From Tridacna crocea (lineage: Eukaryota > Mollusca > Bivalvia > Cardiida > Cardiidae): DNA of 64,000 bases. Position 1 is the stretch's first letter. Each line of letters opens with the position of its first letter. Under the pieces are notes generated by a model. It made no database searches and was not told the DNA's origin. It worked only from the letters and a program-made list of their open reading frames with translations. The translations under genes were made by a program, and so were the position numbers. Positions 1 through 11,205 of this stretch are shown one piece after another. Location of the stretch: positions 9,327,501 through 9,391,500 of the forward strand of contig OX031072.1 in the NCBI GenBank assembly GCA_943736015.1, given 5' to 3'.

Positions 1-1395
1 CTTTCAATATGGATAGGCCTAATATTTTACCATGTGGTAAAGGGTTAAAGGTAAGCCATCCCATAGCACCATCAATGTAAACGTAAAACACACAAACAAA
101 AATTGGTAGGGTAACTTATAGCCGTTCTCTTGAAAACCGCGAAAATGCTATAGAGCGGTAAACCAGCATTTTTCTGTTTCCCACAATGGAAAATTCTAAT
201 TATTTACGTCTTGCAAAGATTATTAACTGGTTGTATCTTTTAGCACTTTTAAATGTAAATCAAGATGTGACAGTTCATAGAAGAAGAAGAAGAAGAAGAA
301 GAAGCTTGTAAGTCTAGAAGAAGAAGAAGAAGAAGAAGCTTGTAAGTCTAAGTCACGATGTACACGGACAACACTTTCACACCAGGTAGTGAAGTGCCTT
401 GATGGCCACTCTGCCATAACCATTTTCGTCGTCATCATCATCATCATCATTAGAAAAAAAAAAGTGACTTCAAGAAAGCCAAACTTCAATGAAGGTACAT
501 ATTATTTCACTTCTTTTATTTTTTGTTAATCGGTCGCCAGTTTCTTTACTGAAACTATGCCTCCAGGCATGCAAAAAAAGAGAAGTAAATAAAACACATT
601 TTTTGAAAACAACCTTATTAACTTTTTCACTTCTTATAGATAAATTGCATTTTCCCAATGGCTAGAAGTGCAGTTCTACTACAAGATCATGGGGACAGTT
701 CGTTCATAATCTAGAATAAAGCAGTAGACAGTGCAGATCAGAGATCAGACTCCACGTTCTGTGCAGTGTGATCTTCATCTGCACTGTCCACGAGCTTCTC
801 GTTTCATCTTTGGCATGTAAAGTGTAAGAGCGAACCCAGACAAACCAAGAATGTACGGTAAAGGTTCTGGTCATTTCAAAAAGGATTAAATTCAGTTTTT
901 ATAAAATAACTTGATCTAATAAAATAAAGTACCGGGATTTATTTTTAAGCGAAAATTCCATATAAGACTGACCAATGGAACTCCAGCTATTTCTTTATGA
1001 ACAGACGGCCCTAAATCTATTCGTCCATGAACCCAAAACTTTTAATCGCGTTACTCTACGGGGTACCTCTTAATTAAGTCTAAGCAGATAAATATTGTAT
1101 AGTGATTTGAATTTCTTTATTTTTCTACAAATCCGAAGGTTTTAGTCTTTATTATCATTGTTGTAAAATATTTATTTTCTTAACAAATCCGAATAAAGAA
1201 TTAGTTGGCTGAAAGGATAGCGTGTGAGTAGAACTATACTTTTGAAACTCCTATTTTTATCTGTATGTGCGTCTTGTTTCAGTTTGTGTCATCTGGAAGT
1301 TTTAATTTTCGAAAAAGTGACAATACTGTAGAAAAAACAAAATCAATAAGATTTACAAGCATTTGAAGAACTTCTAAAGCCTGAACGAACATAAA
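1..1395. other. Left-edge non-coding DNA
   Basis: It holds (GAA)n arrays at 279-340, duplicated with the phrase AAGCTTGTAAGTCTAG, and an ATC run at about 431-453. One H-family palindrome lies at 722-797. Nothing coding is visible. Confidence 0.6.
722..797. repeat. H-family palindrome, diverged
   Basis: GACAGTGCAGATCAGAGATC is mirrored by GATCTTCATCTGCACTGTC around CACGTTCTGTGCAG. Confidence 0.6.
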
Positions 1396-1401
1396 TGTGG
1401 C

Positions 1402-1540
1402 AAACTCTGTGAAAAGGGGGCTCAATGCAGCTATAAACACTGTTGGCCGATGTCAGACAGCGCATTTCGCGCAGACTGACATGGACCGAAACTTTTTATC
1501 AATTTTCCGCAAAAGGAAAAGGACCAGTCTATCCCGTGAT
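1402..1540 (+). repeat. E-family element, decayed
   Basis: A GGGGGCTCAATGCAGC lead is followed by an inverted pair, CGATGTCAGACAGCGCA and TGCGCGCAGACTGACAT-like, then GACCGAAACTTTTT. Copy A1 begins just after it. Confidence 0.5.
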
Positions 1541-1552
1541 TTAGTCAGCCGT

Positions 1553-1781
1553 TTAACTCTTTACCAAACGACAATATTTTAGGCTTATCCAAATTGAAAA
1601 CATTTGCAGACGACAAAATAAAAGTGACTGAAAATTTGAAATTTGTTTTTTGAAGAGTAGAAAACATTGTGGGAAAAGGAGAAAATGCAGATTACCAGCA
1701 TTTTCTCCTATTCCCACTATGTTTTCTAAAGGCTTCTTTCTCAGGATCGTCAAAAGTAGGGATTGTGTGGTAATAGGTTAA
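1553..1781 (+). mobile_element. Family A MITE, copy A1
   Basis: Both TTAA sites are present (1553 and 1778). The left arm has ACTCTTTACCAAACGAC and the hairpin covers about 1661-1732. Confidence 0.9.
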
Positions 1782-1785
1782 CTTC

Positions 1786-2010
1786 TTAAGCAAACGAGAA
1801 AATGTTGGACTAGTTCAAAATGAAAGCATTTGCAGATGACAAAATAAATGTGAATCAAAAATTGAATTTTGATTTTGGACGGGAAGAAAACATTGTGGGT
1901 AAAGGAGAAAATGCTGGTTACCAGCGTTTTCTCCTTTTCCCTGGCAAATGTTTTCAAAAAGTTTCTTTCCCAGGGTCGTCAAAAGTAGGGATTGTGTGGT
2001 AATGGGTTAA
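1786..2010 (+). mobile_element. Family A MITE, copy A2, head-to-tail with A1
   Basis: TTAA at 1786 is followed by GCAAACGAG (the CCCTTTAC of the end is lost). TTAA closes at 2007. The hairpin is at about 1889-1955, with a CTGG insertion in its right arm. Confidence 0.85.
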
Positions 2011-2842
2011 CAAAATGAGTTTTTAGGGCATTCAAAGTTATGTATTGACTTGTTTAATTTAATTCATCACTCGGAGGCATTAAACCCCTTTTACCAAATC
2101 TATTCTGTTATATTTATTGGGATGCTGATTTATCAACAAATAGATATAAAAAGATATTCAGTGTTTCTAAGAATTGTTCTATGTTAGAGGAACGCCCCTC
2201 TTAAAGCGAAACTCCATGAAAAAAAAATGTTTTTCCCCATTTTTCCCCGACAATTTTGTAGGGAAACAGGGGAAAATTCGTTTGAAGTCAAGATTATTTC
2301 ACTTCAACCTCTTTCGTCTTTTTACTTATTTGTCAAACTGTCTGTGTATGGGACAGCTTTTCTGTGTACAGCATTTTATTATTATTATTATCACAATATT
2401 ATTTGAATCGTTATAGGACAAATAACTACATGTATAACAGACCTGTTAATTATGTGAAAGCTTTCAGATCTAGATGGATCAGAACAGGCTATAGATATTT
2501 TTGTCAGAGTATCAAGAAATATCAAAAAGAAATATCCCAAATTGTGGTTCTAAAATCATACAGCACGTTCTGAACAAATCTGGCCTTCATCCACATTATC
2601 CACTGGCACTAAATACTTCATACCGACAGGTTACAGCCTTGCGTATTTTTGCCAGGAAATCCAGATTTCAGACTGAATTCGTCAAAAATTACCAATTTTT
2701 TTTTTATATACAGATAGAATTATACATGTCTGTCTGTCTGTCTGTCTAGTATCTCACCAGCCATCCAACATAAATAACATTACAATTTTTCCCAGACAGC
2801 CATTGATTCCGTCCAATACAATTCGACCTACATCCAAACAAG
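2011..2842. other. Region upstream of homeobox exon 1
   Basis: AT-rich, with an ATT microsatellite (2380-2396) and a TGTC run (2728-2748). I see no TATA box or promoter that I can defend. Confidence 0.4.
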
Positions 2843-2948
2843 ATGACAAGCTCTTCCGGTTCAACTAGTACCCCACCACCCACTCTGTCGGATAACGACG
2901 ATGATGAGATAGACGTAGTGAATGGAACTGATCTCGATAAAACAAACG
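2843..2948 (+). CDS. Homeobox gene, coding exon 1
   Basis: Encodes residues 1-35 plus the first base of codon 36. It is Ser/Thr/Pro-rich and then acidic ([10 protein letters not shown]). It ends at a textbook donor, G|GTAAGT, at 2949. The 5' UTR or an upstream non-coding exon is not resolved; a TGTC microsatellite lies just upstream at about 2728-2748. Confidence 0.85.
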
Positions 2949-5900
2949 GTAAGTACAACAATGTATTCAGTTTAAACGTATTTATGAACAATTCTATGTG
3001 AAAAGGGGTTGACACTTTTCCCTTTTTTCTGTGGTCATTGTGCATTGTTATACAATCGTTTTTGAATTATCAACTTAAACAGACCTGCATTATCGTTGAT
3101 CTGTTTTCATCTGAACAGAATTCCCGGACGGTACCTTTTTGTGTGATAGGTCACATATGTGTGACTGGGATACGAGGTCTCTTGGCCAACCATGATTATA
3201 TGGTTTATTTATAATTAGAATTTTAGAATTTCATTCCCAATAATGTGTTAATATGACTCCTCATGTCTAGGAATGATATCACTTATTAGGCAAGAAATAG
3301 GACAGAATAGATGGTCTTGATTTGGCATCGAATTACCTGTTTCGCTTCGTCATTGTTTTCACCTTTTATCAAACAATACCGACCTGCAAGACCCTGTAGA
3401 GGAAAATCTGAAAACATTATGGGAAAAGGAGAAAATGCTGGTAAACAGCATTTTCTCCTTTTCCCACAATGTTTATATTCTGTAAACGATACCTTACGTC
3501 CTTTGTGGCGACACCTGATTTATTGTTGGCAGATACTTTCAAAAAGGTCAAGTTTAACATTTTGATATCTGGTAAAGGGTTTAAAACATATTAAAAGTGA
3601 AGATGTTCGCATATTTCTCTAGTTCGTGATTGTAAATGATAAAAGCAAATATCATCGTGATAAATATATCAAACGGCAACAATAAAAATGCACCCTTAGA
3701 GTATCAGAGCTCTAGATAGATGGAGTGATTTTGATTTCAAATTAGAAAGTATTATTTATTCTTCACTAACCCCAATGTTGTGGGTACTCATTAGAATCGT
3801 CTCAATAGTTGGTACTCTTTAGAATTGTCTAATTTAGACAATTCTAATGAATACACATAACATAGGGTTTCGAAGAGAGATAGTGGATTTAGAATACTTT
3901 AGAATACTGTCAACTACTCTTATCTGGAGGCTGGAGCTCCGTGTGTCTTTTTTTTTCTCTTTTACTATATGGATGAGTTTTAGTTTGGCAAGTTTAACCC
4001 TTCCGGCACGTAGAATAATTCATTGTGCTTTTGCAGATAGTGTAGATCAAGATCAGATCTGACATATGGTGTAGCGTTTTCCAATTTTTGATAACGCTAT
4101 GTCAGTTCTCTTCTCTCCCTCTCCCTCTCTCTCTCTCTCAAACCCAAATTTATATTTCATCAGTAATCTATTTTACACATTGAAACTCATAAGCACCAGG
4201 AATCTTAAGAGTTACATGAGGTGCTTAAACTGACAGTGTCGATCAAGATCGGACTGCACAGACAGTGTATTTCACTTTAATCTTTGCTTCAAACTGTATT
4301 ATATTTTGTGTCTTTTTACGAGAAAAAATAGAACAAGTCAATTATCATCCTTGTAACGACTGGATGTCACTTTACTTGGGCTCTATCAAAAAATTGTGGC
4401 AAAAGCAGAACATGTTCGTAACCAGCACTGAAAGAATAGAAAAAAAAATTAAAGGTAGAAAATGTTGCTCACCAGCATTTTTTCCTTTTCCTGTATTGTT
4501 CTCAAAAAGCTCTCCTCAAGGCCGTTAAACATGGGGTTGGTCGGTAAAAAGCTAGAGGTTTAAAGAAATGATTTTTTTATGTATATCAGATTACTTTGAT
4601 ATTTTCTTCAAGAAACGGTCTTCATCTACACGAAGTACGAATTAAACTTTTTACCCAACAACAAAATTTCAGACTAGTCCAGATCGACAACACTTGCAAA
4701 TGACAAAATAAGTGTGGCTCAAAAATTGAAACTTGTGTTTGGGATAGGTAGAAAAAAATCTTGTGGAAAAAGGAGAAAATGCTGGTAACCAGCATTTTCT
4801 CCTTTTCCCACAATGTTTTCAAAAGCTTTCTTTCTCAGAGTCTTTGACATTGTGTGAGAAAAAGTTAACAAAAAACGTTTGTAAGCTTGTAAAGACATTC
4901 ACATATAAAAATGTCTTGAATTGTAACGACAAAGATCTTTTATTGCCATTGCCGTTTTTATCGTTTTATTTTAGATTTCTTTCCTCAAGGTCGTTAAAAT
5001 GCTGGATTGTTTGAGTAAAGGTGTCTTACAGGAAATTTAGGACGATTTACCGTCAATAACTCGTTGTTACGCTACGGAAAATAAGACCTATTCCCATTTT
5101 TATTCTGTCTTTAATAATTACATATATTCATAGATAAATTTGAGACATATTTCTGAAAAGAGAATTTACGTAAATCTGCAAAAAGTTTGGACTCATGTCA
5201 GCTTGCTCGGAGAGTGCAGGCTGACTTTGACCGAAACTTTTTGCAGATGTATTAAACTCGGAGTTGCAATAAAGATGTTTTACCGGAAATTTAGACCGCT
5301 TTACCGCCATCGAATCATTTTGACGCTATGAAAAATAGCACCTGCCTGCTATCTGCCCATCTTTTAGTTGGCGGTAGTTTCATGTATTTATAGATCAATT
5401 CGAGACATTTTTGTGAAAATAGAATTTAATGCATCTGCAAAAAGTATCGACCTCGTCAGGCTGTGAAATCAGCGCAGGCTGAAAAGGGCCAAAAACTTCT
5501 ACTTGTAAATTTTCTTCTCGTCAAAGAGCCATGCTAAATCATGATGATTTAGACAGTTTTTTCTACAAAGTGATTTTATGGGTCCATAATTATGTGATGA
5601 CTTGCTTGGTAAGATGGATAACGGAGATGCATTAACTCATTACCAAACGACAACATTTCTGGTTTGTCCAAATTAAAAGCATTTGCAGACGACAAAGTAA
5701 AACTGACTGAAAATTTGAAATTTGTTTTGTGAAGCGTAGAAATCATAGACGACAATGTAAATGTGAATCAAAAAATGACATTTGTTTTGTGAGGGGTAGA
5801 AAACATTGTGGGAAAAGGAGAAAATGCTGGTTACCAGCATTTTCACCTTTTCGCACAATGTTTTCAAAAAGCTTCTTTCTCAGGGGCGTCAAAAGTAGGG

Positions 5901-8900
5901 ATTGTGTGGTAATGGAGTAGATTACTTTGGCGAGCGCGTGGCTCATTCATAATCATTTCTAATACTACTCCTTTTGCTACTACTACCACTAGTACTACTA
6001 CTACTTCCACAACCGCCTAAACAACATTTGAACAACGGTCTGGTAAAAGGAGGCTTAATTTATCTACCACAAGGATTGTACGACGCAAGTACAAGTAATC
6101 GTATAGTTATGATCGGAAATAGCAACTTTTCCAAAAACCGACTTAACTCATTACCAAACGACAAAATTTTAGACTGGTCCAAATCGAAAGCATTTGCAGA
6201 CGACAAAATAAAAGTGATTGAAAATTTGAAATTTGTTTTGTGAAGTGTAGAAATCATTGTGGAAAAAGGAGAAAATGCTGGTTACCAGCATTTTCTCCTT
6301 TTCCCACAATGTTTTCTAAAGGCTTCTTTCTCAGGGTCGTCAAAGGTAGGGATTGTGTGGTAATGGGTTAACAATTAGATAGATTGGTCCATGGATATAC
6401 AGAAAATTTGCCAGAAGCGAAAAAGTTTCCGCCAAGGTCAGCCTAAGTGGATTGCGACCTTGTTCGATACTTTTCGTAGGTGCCTTTAACCTAATACCAC
6501 ACAATCCCTACTTTTGACGACCCCCGAGAAAGAAGCATTTACAAAACATTGTGGAAAAAGACGAAAATGCTGGTAACCAGCATTTTCTCCCCTTCCCACA
6601 ATGTTTTCTACCCCTTACAAAACAAATGTCATTTTTGATTCACATTTACATTGTCGTCTGCAAATACTTTCGATTTGGACAAACCTAAAATATTGTCGTT
6701 TGGTAATGAGTTAATTAACCTCCTTCTCAGAGAACATTACTTATTTATGATTATATCTACCGCTTCTTCTTTTACTTCTACCAATACTAATATTTCTACT
6801 ACGATTACTATTTAACCCTTTACCAAACGACTAAATTTTAGACTGGTCCAAATTAAAAGCACGTGCAAACGACAAAATACATGTATCTCAAAAATTGAAA
6901 TTTATTTCCAGCAAGGTAGAAAACAGAAAATATTGTGGGAAAAGGAGAAAATGCTGGTAACCAGCATTTTCTCCTTTTCCAACAATGTTTTCAAAAGGCT
7001 TCTATCTCAGTGTCGTAAAAGCAAGGATTGTTTGGGAAAGGGTTAAACGACATTTATATTTCATTTCCAGATTCAGCTGAGATAGATGACGAGGACGACG
7101 ATGGGTTTTTATCACATCACAAGAAACAACGGAGAAACCGGACTACTTTCACCTCCGATCAGCTGAGGGAATTAGAGACAGTGTTTAGGCATACACACTA
7201 TCCCGACTGCACACTGCGAGAACAAATCGCCGAAAAAGTAGATCTCACGGAAGCTCGAGTACAGGTACTGAAATAAATTACATAGATTTTTACAAAGTCC
7301 GTATTCACAAGCCATTACCAAAAGCATTCTTACTTTAATCATAGATTTGAAAATAACACAACTTTTATTTGGCGAAATCATTTGGTTTAGCCAATTAGAA
7401 GGTGTTTTACTTTCAAATTTAGAAAATTCTTGAGAAAATGGATGCAAGGAGAGTAACGTAATGCTTCAAACCTGGGTTCCGAGAATGGCCACACATATAC
7501 TTGGCAGAGTTTCAGTTACATATCAATATACAAAATTCAGATCCGTCAATCTGATTAAACCCAGTAAACTTGATAATTAAGCCTATTTGAAATACTATAC
7601 CAAAGTTTTGATTCTTTGCCATTTAAATCTATTAGACAATTACCGATTTAAACGGATTAAGAATTCTTAAAACGCTTCAGTCGCGTGCACCACCTTTCCT
7701 TATGGATTTCCTTAATCCTTTATATACGTTCTCTCTTTTTTTAACGATCTTCAGATGCAAGATGTTTGAAAAACAGTGTGTGAATAGGAGATAATCATTA
7801 TCAGTACATTTACTGTTTTGTTGTTTACGTTAGTTCGACTGCAAAACTTTTGAAATTTTATTCATATATTGTTACCATTACCCAAGATACATGTATTTAC
7901 TTTAACTCCTTATCAAACGACAAAATTTTACAGTGGTCCAAATTGAAAGCACTTGCTGAGGACAAATGAAAGGTAATCCAAAAATTGATATTTGTTTCAA
8001 AGACGGTAGAAAACATTGTAGGAAAAGGAGAAAATGCTGGTTACCAGCATTTTCTCCTTTTCCTACAATGTTTTCAAAGGGTATCTATCTCAGGGTCGTA
8101 AAATCAGGGATTGTTTGGTAAAGGGTTAAACTAGGTCTAGTTGCTAGTTGTTAATTATCAAAAGGGGTGCCCATACAGCAAGTGCGCAGTAACCAACGAC
8201 ATGTTTACTGACTACAGAGCCATGGCAATACTTTGAGTTTCATTCGAATACAACCTAACTATAACTGTACATATATATTCTTATTGCAGGTATGGTTTCA
8301 AAACAGACGGGCAAAATGGCGGAAACACGAAAGAAACATAATAAGAATGTTTGACGTATTACGTCATCGAAGCGAAAATTTTCCCGTCATGCCGTCACCA
8401 TTAACCTTGAGCCCTGCTACCGTCCCAAGTCTGACAGCTTCCATGTATCCTTGGTTACCTAGGTTGCCGTTTCCATGGTCACACACATCGACGCCGTTGA
8501 CGCCTGTTCCCTGCATATTTCCACCATCATCTCCTATTTCGCCATTTCAAGGTAGTTTTTGTTGTAATTAATGTATGTAAGAAATCGACCAGTAACCAGA
8601 CCTTGTTAAGGCAACTTTCGACTCTTTACATGTATTTTGTGGAACAATTTCCAAAAACATATTGAATTCTCTCCTATTATTTTTCTTACAATGCTTGTCG
8701 TATATCTTTGGGTAGTTTTAATCATGGTTTTTGTTTCTGTATTTAAAATTTTGTTTTACATACATAAGTTTTAAGTATATATATATATTTTTTTTTTCGC
8801 TACGTTATTACTATTAATGCGGTAAAAAAAAAACCTTAAAAATAACTCATTGGTTTAATTTCTCCTCTAGCAGGTTCGCAAGAATAAGCGGTAAAATGCT

Positions 8901-9146
8901 CACGAATAATAATGAACATAACTCGGGCTTTACGAACGTAAAGAGCACAAAATAACAATACAAATTTTTGATGTCATTATTCCAGATCTTTCAATCTCAA
9001 GCACCAAACACCAGAATTTCATCTTGCCATCAAATCAACCTTTTGGAAATTACGCAAGAAGTTTCTTACACAAATTATCCAATAGCACGGAAACCAGTTC
9101 TCACGTGTCACATGACCCGGATATGACGTCAAAAGAGGATACATAA
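2843..9146 (+). CDS. Paired-like (PRD-class, Q50) homeodomain transcription factor, four exons, complete
   Basis: Coding exons are 2843-2948, 7071-7264, 8290-8551 and 8986-9146, joined by canonical GT-AG introns in phases 1, 0 and 1. The joined frame is open for 240 residues and ends at TAA 9144. The start is the first ATG after in-frame stops at 2771 and 2804. Layout: Ser/Thr/Pro-rich and acidic N-terminus (residues 1-50), homeodomain (55-114), Pro-rich region (about 130-187), Ser-rich tail to 240. The homeodomain has R5, F8, L16, F20, Y25, W48, F49, Q50, N51 and R53. The second intron falls between homeodomain residues 46 and 47, a position common in PRD-class genes. The HTHYPD and [17 protein letters not shown] signatures place it in the paired-like group. 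It should bind TAAT-type palindromes in the nucleus. Among families I know, the homeodomain looks nearest Drgx, Isx or Prrx, but the [12 protein letters not shown] stretch is unusual. No paired domain, octapeptide or clear OAR motif is visible, so I give no symbol. Confidence 0.93.
3360..3583 (-). mobile_element. Family A MITE, copy A3, partly decayed
   Basis: The hairpin at 3405-3474 is almost intact. The right flank has lost the family sequence except GGCAGATACTTTCAA and GGTAAAGGGTTTAA. It lies in intron 1 of the homeobox gene. Confidence 0.65.
3704..3943. repeat. I-family foldback, copy 1
   Basis: The arms GAGCTCTAGATAGATGGAGT and ATCTGGAGGCTGGAGCTC are inverted. The centre is TAGAATTGTCTAATTTAGAC followed by its complement. 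The inner motif ATGTTGTGGGTACTCATTAG is shared with the copies at 10582 and 43909. Confidence 0.75.
4033..4268. repeat. H-family fragments
   Basis: AGTGTAGATCAAGATCAGAT (4036-4055) and GTGTCGATCAAGATCGGACT (4234-4254) flank a CT microsatellite at about 4108-4140. Confidence 0.45.
4395..4550 (+). mobile_element. Family A MITE, copy A4, decayed
   Basis: Remnant hairpin (GTAGAAAATGTTGCTCACCAGC) and right arm ending GGTCGGTAAAAAG. Confidence 0.45.
4642..4868 (+). mobile_element. Family A MITE, copy A5
   Basis: TTAA at 4642 and 4865. A near-perfect hairpin is centred on CTGGTAACCAG at about 4783-4793. Confidence 0.85.
4972..5022 (+). mobile_element. Family A right-end fragment
   Basis: TTCTTTCCTCAAGGTCGTTA then GGATTGTTTGAGTAAAGG matches only the right terminal 50 bp. 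Confidence 0.4.
5141..5510. repeat. E-family elements, two decayed copies
   Basis: AATCTGCAAAAAGTTTGGAC with a CAGCTTGCTCGG..GTGCAGGCTG inverted pair (5170-5230), and a second copy at 5400-5500 with CAAAAAGTATCGACCTCGTC. The phrases around TACCGGAAATTTAG are also duplicated. Confidence 0.55.
5632..5921 (+). mobile_element. Family A MITE, copy A6, with internal partial duplication
   Basis: TTAA at 5632; the right end is mutated to GGAGTAGA. It is longer than usual because the segment from AGACGACAA to TGTTTTGTGA occurs twice (about 5686-5731 and 5748-5792). Confidence 0.85.
6143..6371 (+). mobile_element. Family A MITE, copy A7
   Basis: Complete, TTAA at both ends. The hairpin centre GGTTACC makes it a good reference copy with A8. 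Confidence 0.92.
6486..6714 (-). mobile_element. Family A MITE, copy A8
   Basis: Complete, opposite to A7, TTAA at both ends (followed by a second TTAA). Confidence 0.92.
6812..7046 (+). mobile_element. Family A MITE, copy A9, abutting homeobox exon 2
   Basis: TTAA at 6812 and 7043, canonical CCCTTTACCAAACGAC left end and GGGAAAGGG right end. Its end lies 24 bp from exon 2, so the branch-point region is MITE or junction sequence. Confidence 0.92.
7071..7264 (+). CDS. Homeobox gene, coding exon 2 (homeodomain residues 1-46)
   Basis: The acceptor is TTTCATTTCCAG at 7059-7070. The first two bases complete an Asp codon with exon 1. The exon carries an acidic run (EIDDEDDDG), basic KKQRRNR, and homeodomain helices 1 and 2 up to ARVQ. 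The donor CAG|GTACTG follows 7264. A family A MITE ends at 7046, only 24 bp before the exon. Confidence 0.93.
7299..7442. repeat. G-family foldback, decayed
   Basis: GTCCGTATTCACAAGCCATT, ATTTGGTTTAGCCAATTAGA and TTTAGAAAATTCTTGAG match the family. The right end is lost. It lies in homeobox intron 2. Confidence 0.6.
7902..8129 (+). mobile_element. Family A MITE, copy A10
   Basis: Complete, TTAA at both ends, in homeobox intron 2. Hairpin arms read TGTAGGAAAAGGAG and CTCCTTTTCCTACA: both arms carry the same variant base, keeping the pairing. Confidence 0.92.
8290..8551 (+). CDS. Homeobox gene, coding exon 3 (recognition helix and Pro-rich region)
   Basis: The acceptor is ATTCTTATTGCAG. The exon begins with [15 protein letters not shown], the rest of helix 3, followed by a Pro/Ser/Thr-rich segment with several aromatic residues ([11 protein letters not shown]). 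Reading on past 8551 meets a stop at 8569. The CAAG|GTAGTT site at 8552 is a usable donor and matches exon 4 in phase, so I end the exon there. Retention of intron 3 would give a shorter tail. Confidence 0.9.
8986..9146 (+). CDS. Homeobox gene, terminal coding exon 4
   Basis: The acceptor ATTATTCCAG precedes 8986. In the phase left by exon 3 the frame is open for 53 residues (about 188-240) and ends at TAA 9144-9146. The tail is rich in Ser, Thr, Asn and His, and I see no OAR motif. Codon usage and the absence of stops in only this frame support it, but no domain confirms it. No clear AATAAA lies before the G-family repeat at 9304. Confidence 0.75.
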
Positions 9147-9303
9147 TGACGTATACTTCGGAAATTTGTCGGGTCTTCATCCACCAACTGTTCTACATTT
9201 AACTTTTTTTCTAAATTCAGAGACGATATATCTGTTGGCTCGGACAGAACGTCTAGGCCAATGAGATGACTTGATTTAAAATTAACACAGAGATATACAG
9301 TCC

Positions 9304-9505
9304 TGGGTCCGTATTCACCAACCATTCTTAAGAACGTTCTTTGTCTTAGTCTCCAAGATTTTCTGAGAGTGAAAGTAACAGAACTTCTGATCGGTTAAAC
9401 CATATGTGGTTTAGCCAATCAGAAGTTCTGTTACTTTCACACTGACGAAATTCAGAAGAATAAGACTAAGAATGCTCTTAAGAATGATTGGTGAACACGT
9501 CCCCT
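9304..9505. repeat. G-family foldback, copy with CTG target duplication
   Basis: Ends GGTCCGTATTCACCAACCAT and its complement, flanked by CTG on both sides. Long inner arms include GTGAAAGTAACAGAACTTCT. Confidence 0.85.
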
Positions 9506-9713
9506 GGTACCTGACATATTGTACCTTACTGGACAATATATTTACATCTTTATTGCTGGTAAGCAGGTTCCAGTGCGCCTTTGCAAACAGAGAGATTATG
9601 AGATTTGATTGCAAAGAAATTGTAGTCTAATCCTGGATCCACTGTGTTTGAAAGAATCAGATTTTTAAAGAAAAAAGAGAGAAAAAACGTTTCATTTAAA
9701 TTTATGTAGCAGT

Positions 9714-9942
9714 TTAACCCTTGACCACATAATCTCGTCTTTGACGATCCTGAAGAAGAAAGCTTTTGAAAGCATTGTGGGAAAAAAGAAAATGCTGGTA
9801 ATCAACATTTTCTTATTTTTCCATAATATTTCTACTATTCCATTTCAAAGAATGCAAGAAGTCTCTTAAGCCTGACCTACACTGTCGTCTGCAAATGCTT
9901 TCAATTTGGAAAAATCTAAAATTTTGCTGTTTGGTAAAGAAT
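9714..9942 (-). mobile_element. Family A MITE, copy A11
   Basis: TTAA at 9714. The right end GGTAAAGAATGC has lost its TTAA. The hairpin is mismatched in several places. Confidence 0.75.
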
Positions 9943-9975
9943 GCTACTATAAAGAGGTTTTTAGATAATGATTGT

Positions 9976-10122
9976 GGGATATATAGAGTTTATTTTATCC
10001 GCTTGTGGTTGATATGGGGAAATATTTGCCGAAAAAGGGAAAGGTATGCGAAAATCAAAAGTGCCCTTTTGAGGCAAATATTTCCGCATAGTAACCACAA
10101 GTAAACTCTGTATTATATTTCC
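9976..10122. repeat. Solitary foldback
   Basis: GGGGAAATATTTGCC (10016-10030) pairs with GGCAAATATTTCCGC (10072-10086), and ATCCGCTTGTGGTT with AACCACAAG. I see no second copy in the window. Confidence 0.55.
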
Positions 10123-10581
10123 TCTGATTATTTTGTCAACGAATGCTACTTTTAAAACTAGTGATCTCAAGAAAGTTAACCGAATAACAGATATTTTCAA
10201 AAAGTAGTTCCAGATTTTCGGCAGGAGGAAAATATTCACTGTGACGGGGAAATAATTTCCTCAGCTTAAATTACGACATTTCTTTACCCCTAATATTTCT
10301 GAAAAACAGACACATGAAATATAGTATAGGTACTTTACTGTCTTTGTTTTTTGTGGAATCTCAACTTTATAGGTTCATTTTTTATGTTCTAATTACATTC
10401 TATGATGCAAAGGCGTCCAAGATTCAGATTTACAGTTGTTAGGAAAATTGTACAGATATAATACTGAAATAAACATCAGAAGGTGCTATAGCTTGGACAC
10501 AGTCGTTGCTCGATTTTATTTTTCCATTTCCCTTACTGTCTTTATACCCCCCTCCAAACCCTTACACTGGTCCTCTAGAAA

Positions 10582-10798
10582 TGGAGCTAATCAGTGCTTT
10601 AGATAGAGGGAGTGATTTTGATTTCAAAATTGAAAATATTTGTTATTCTACACTGAACCCTATGTTGTGGGTACTCATTAGAATCGTCTCATTGAGACGA
10701 TTCTAATGAGTGCCCACAACATGGGGTTTCAAAGAGAAATAATGGATATAGAATACAACCACTCCCTCTTTTCTGGGGCTCTGATTAATGAAGCTCCG
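10582..10798. repeat. I-family foldback, copy 2
   Basis: Best-preserved copy: ATTAGAATCGTCTCATTGAG is followed by its mirror around 10690. Outer arms are GGAGCTAATCAGTGC and GCTCTGATTAATGAAGCTCC. Confidence 0.8.
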
Positions 10799-10829
10799 TG
10801 ATGCCTTTAAGAAAGGTAGTCGTCACGTA

Positions 10830-10990
10830 ATAATGGAGCCATAAAATCTATTTTGTCTCATAAGGTAGAAGAGTCCATGCTCATTCAGAAAAAAATATAA
10901 AAAGCTAGTTTTGACTAATGTCAGCCTGAGTCAATAGTGTAGGCTGACATAGATCGATGCTTCACAGAACATGACTAAATTATATTTATG
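10830..10990 (+). repeat. E-family element, decayed
   Basis: TAATGTCAGCCTGAG and TAGGCTGACATAGATCGATG form the usual short inverted core. Confidence 0.5.
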
Positions 10991-11139
10991 CAAAGACAAA
11001 CTGATGTCTGAGTCTGAAAACCATTAAATACTATTCACCGGGGTTTATACAGATTTATCAAATGTGCATAATCTTTTCTGCCAAAATTGTCATATACTAG
11101 TATAGCAGAATTAAGATGTCTAACAGAAAGAATTATTTT

Positions 11140-11205
11140 CTCCGAGGCAGTATTTGGCAACTGTGAGGTTTTTGTTTACATTGAATCTGGGTCAATTTGG
11201 ATGCA
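11140..11205 (+). repeat. Unnamed dispersed repeat (mate at 34768-34845, inverted)
   Basis: GAGGCAGTATTTGGCAACTG and GTGAGGTTTTTGTTTACATT reappear as reverse complement near 34.8 kb. Confidence 0.55.

Noticed and set aside
7028-7070. Upstream ATG at 7028 as the homeobox start
   Set aside because: It lies in MITE A9 and in front of a good AG acceptor. Exon 1 at 2843 joins in phase and supplies a proper start.
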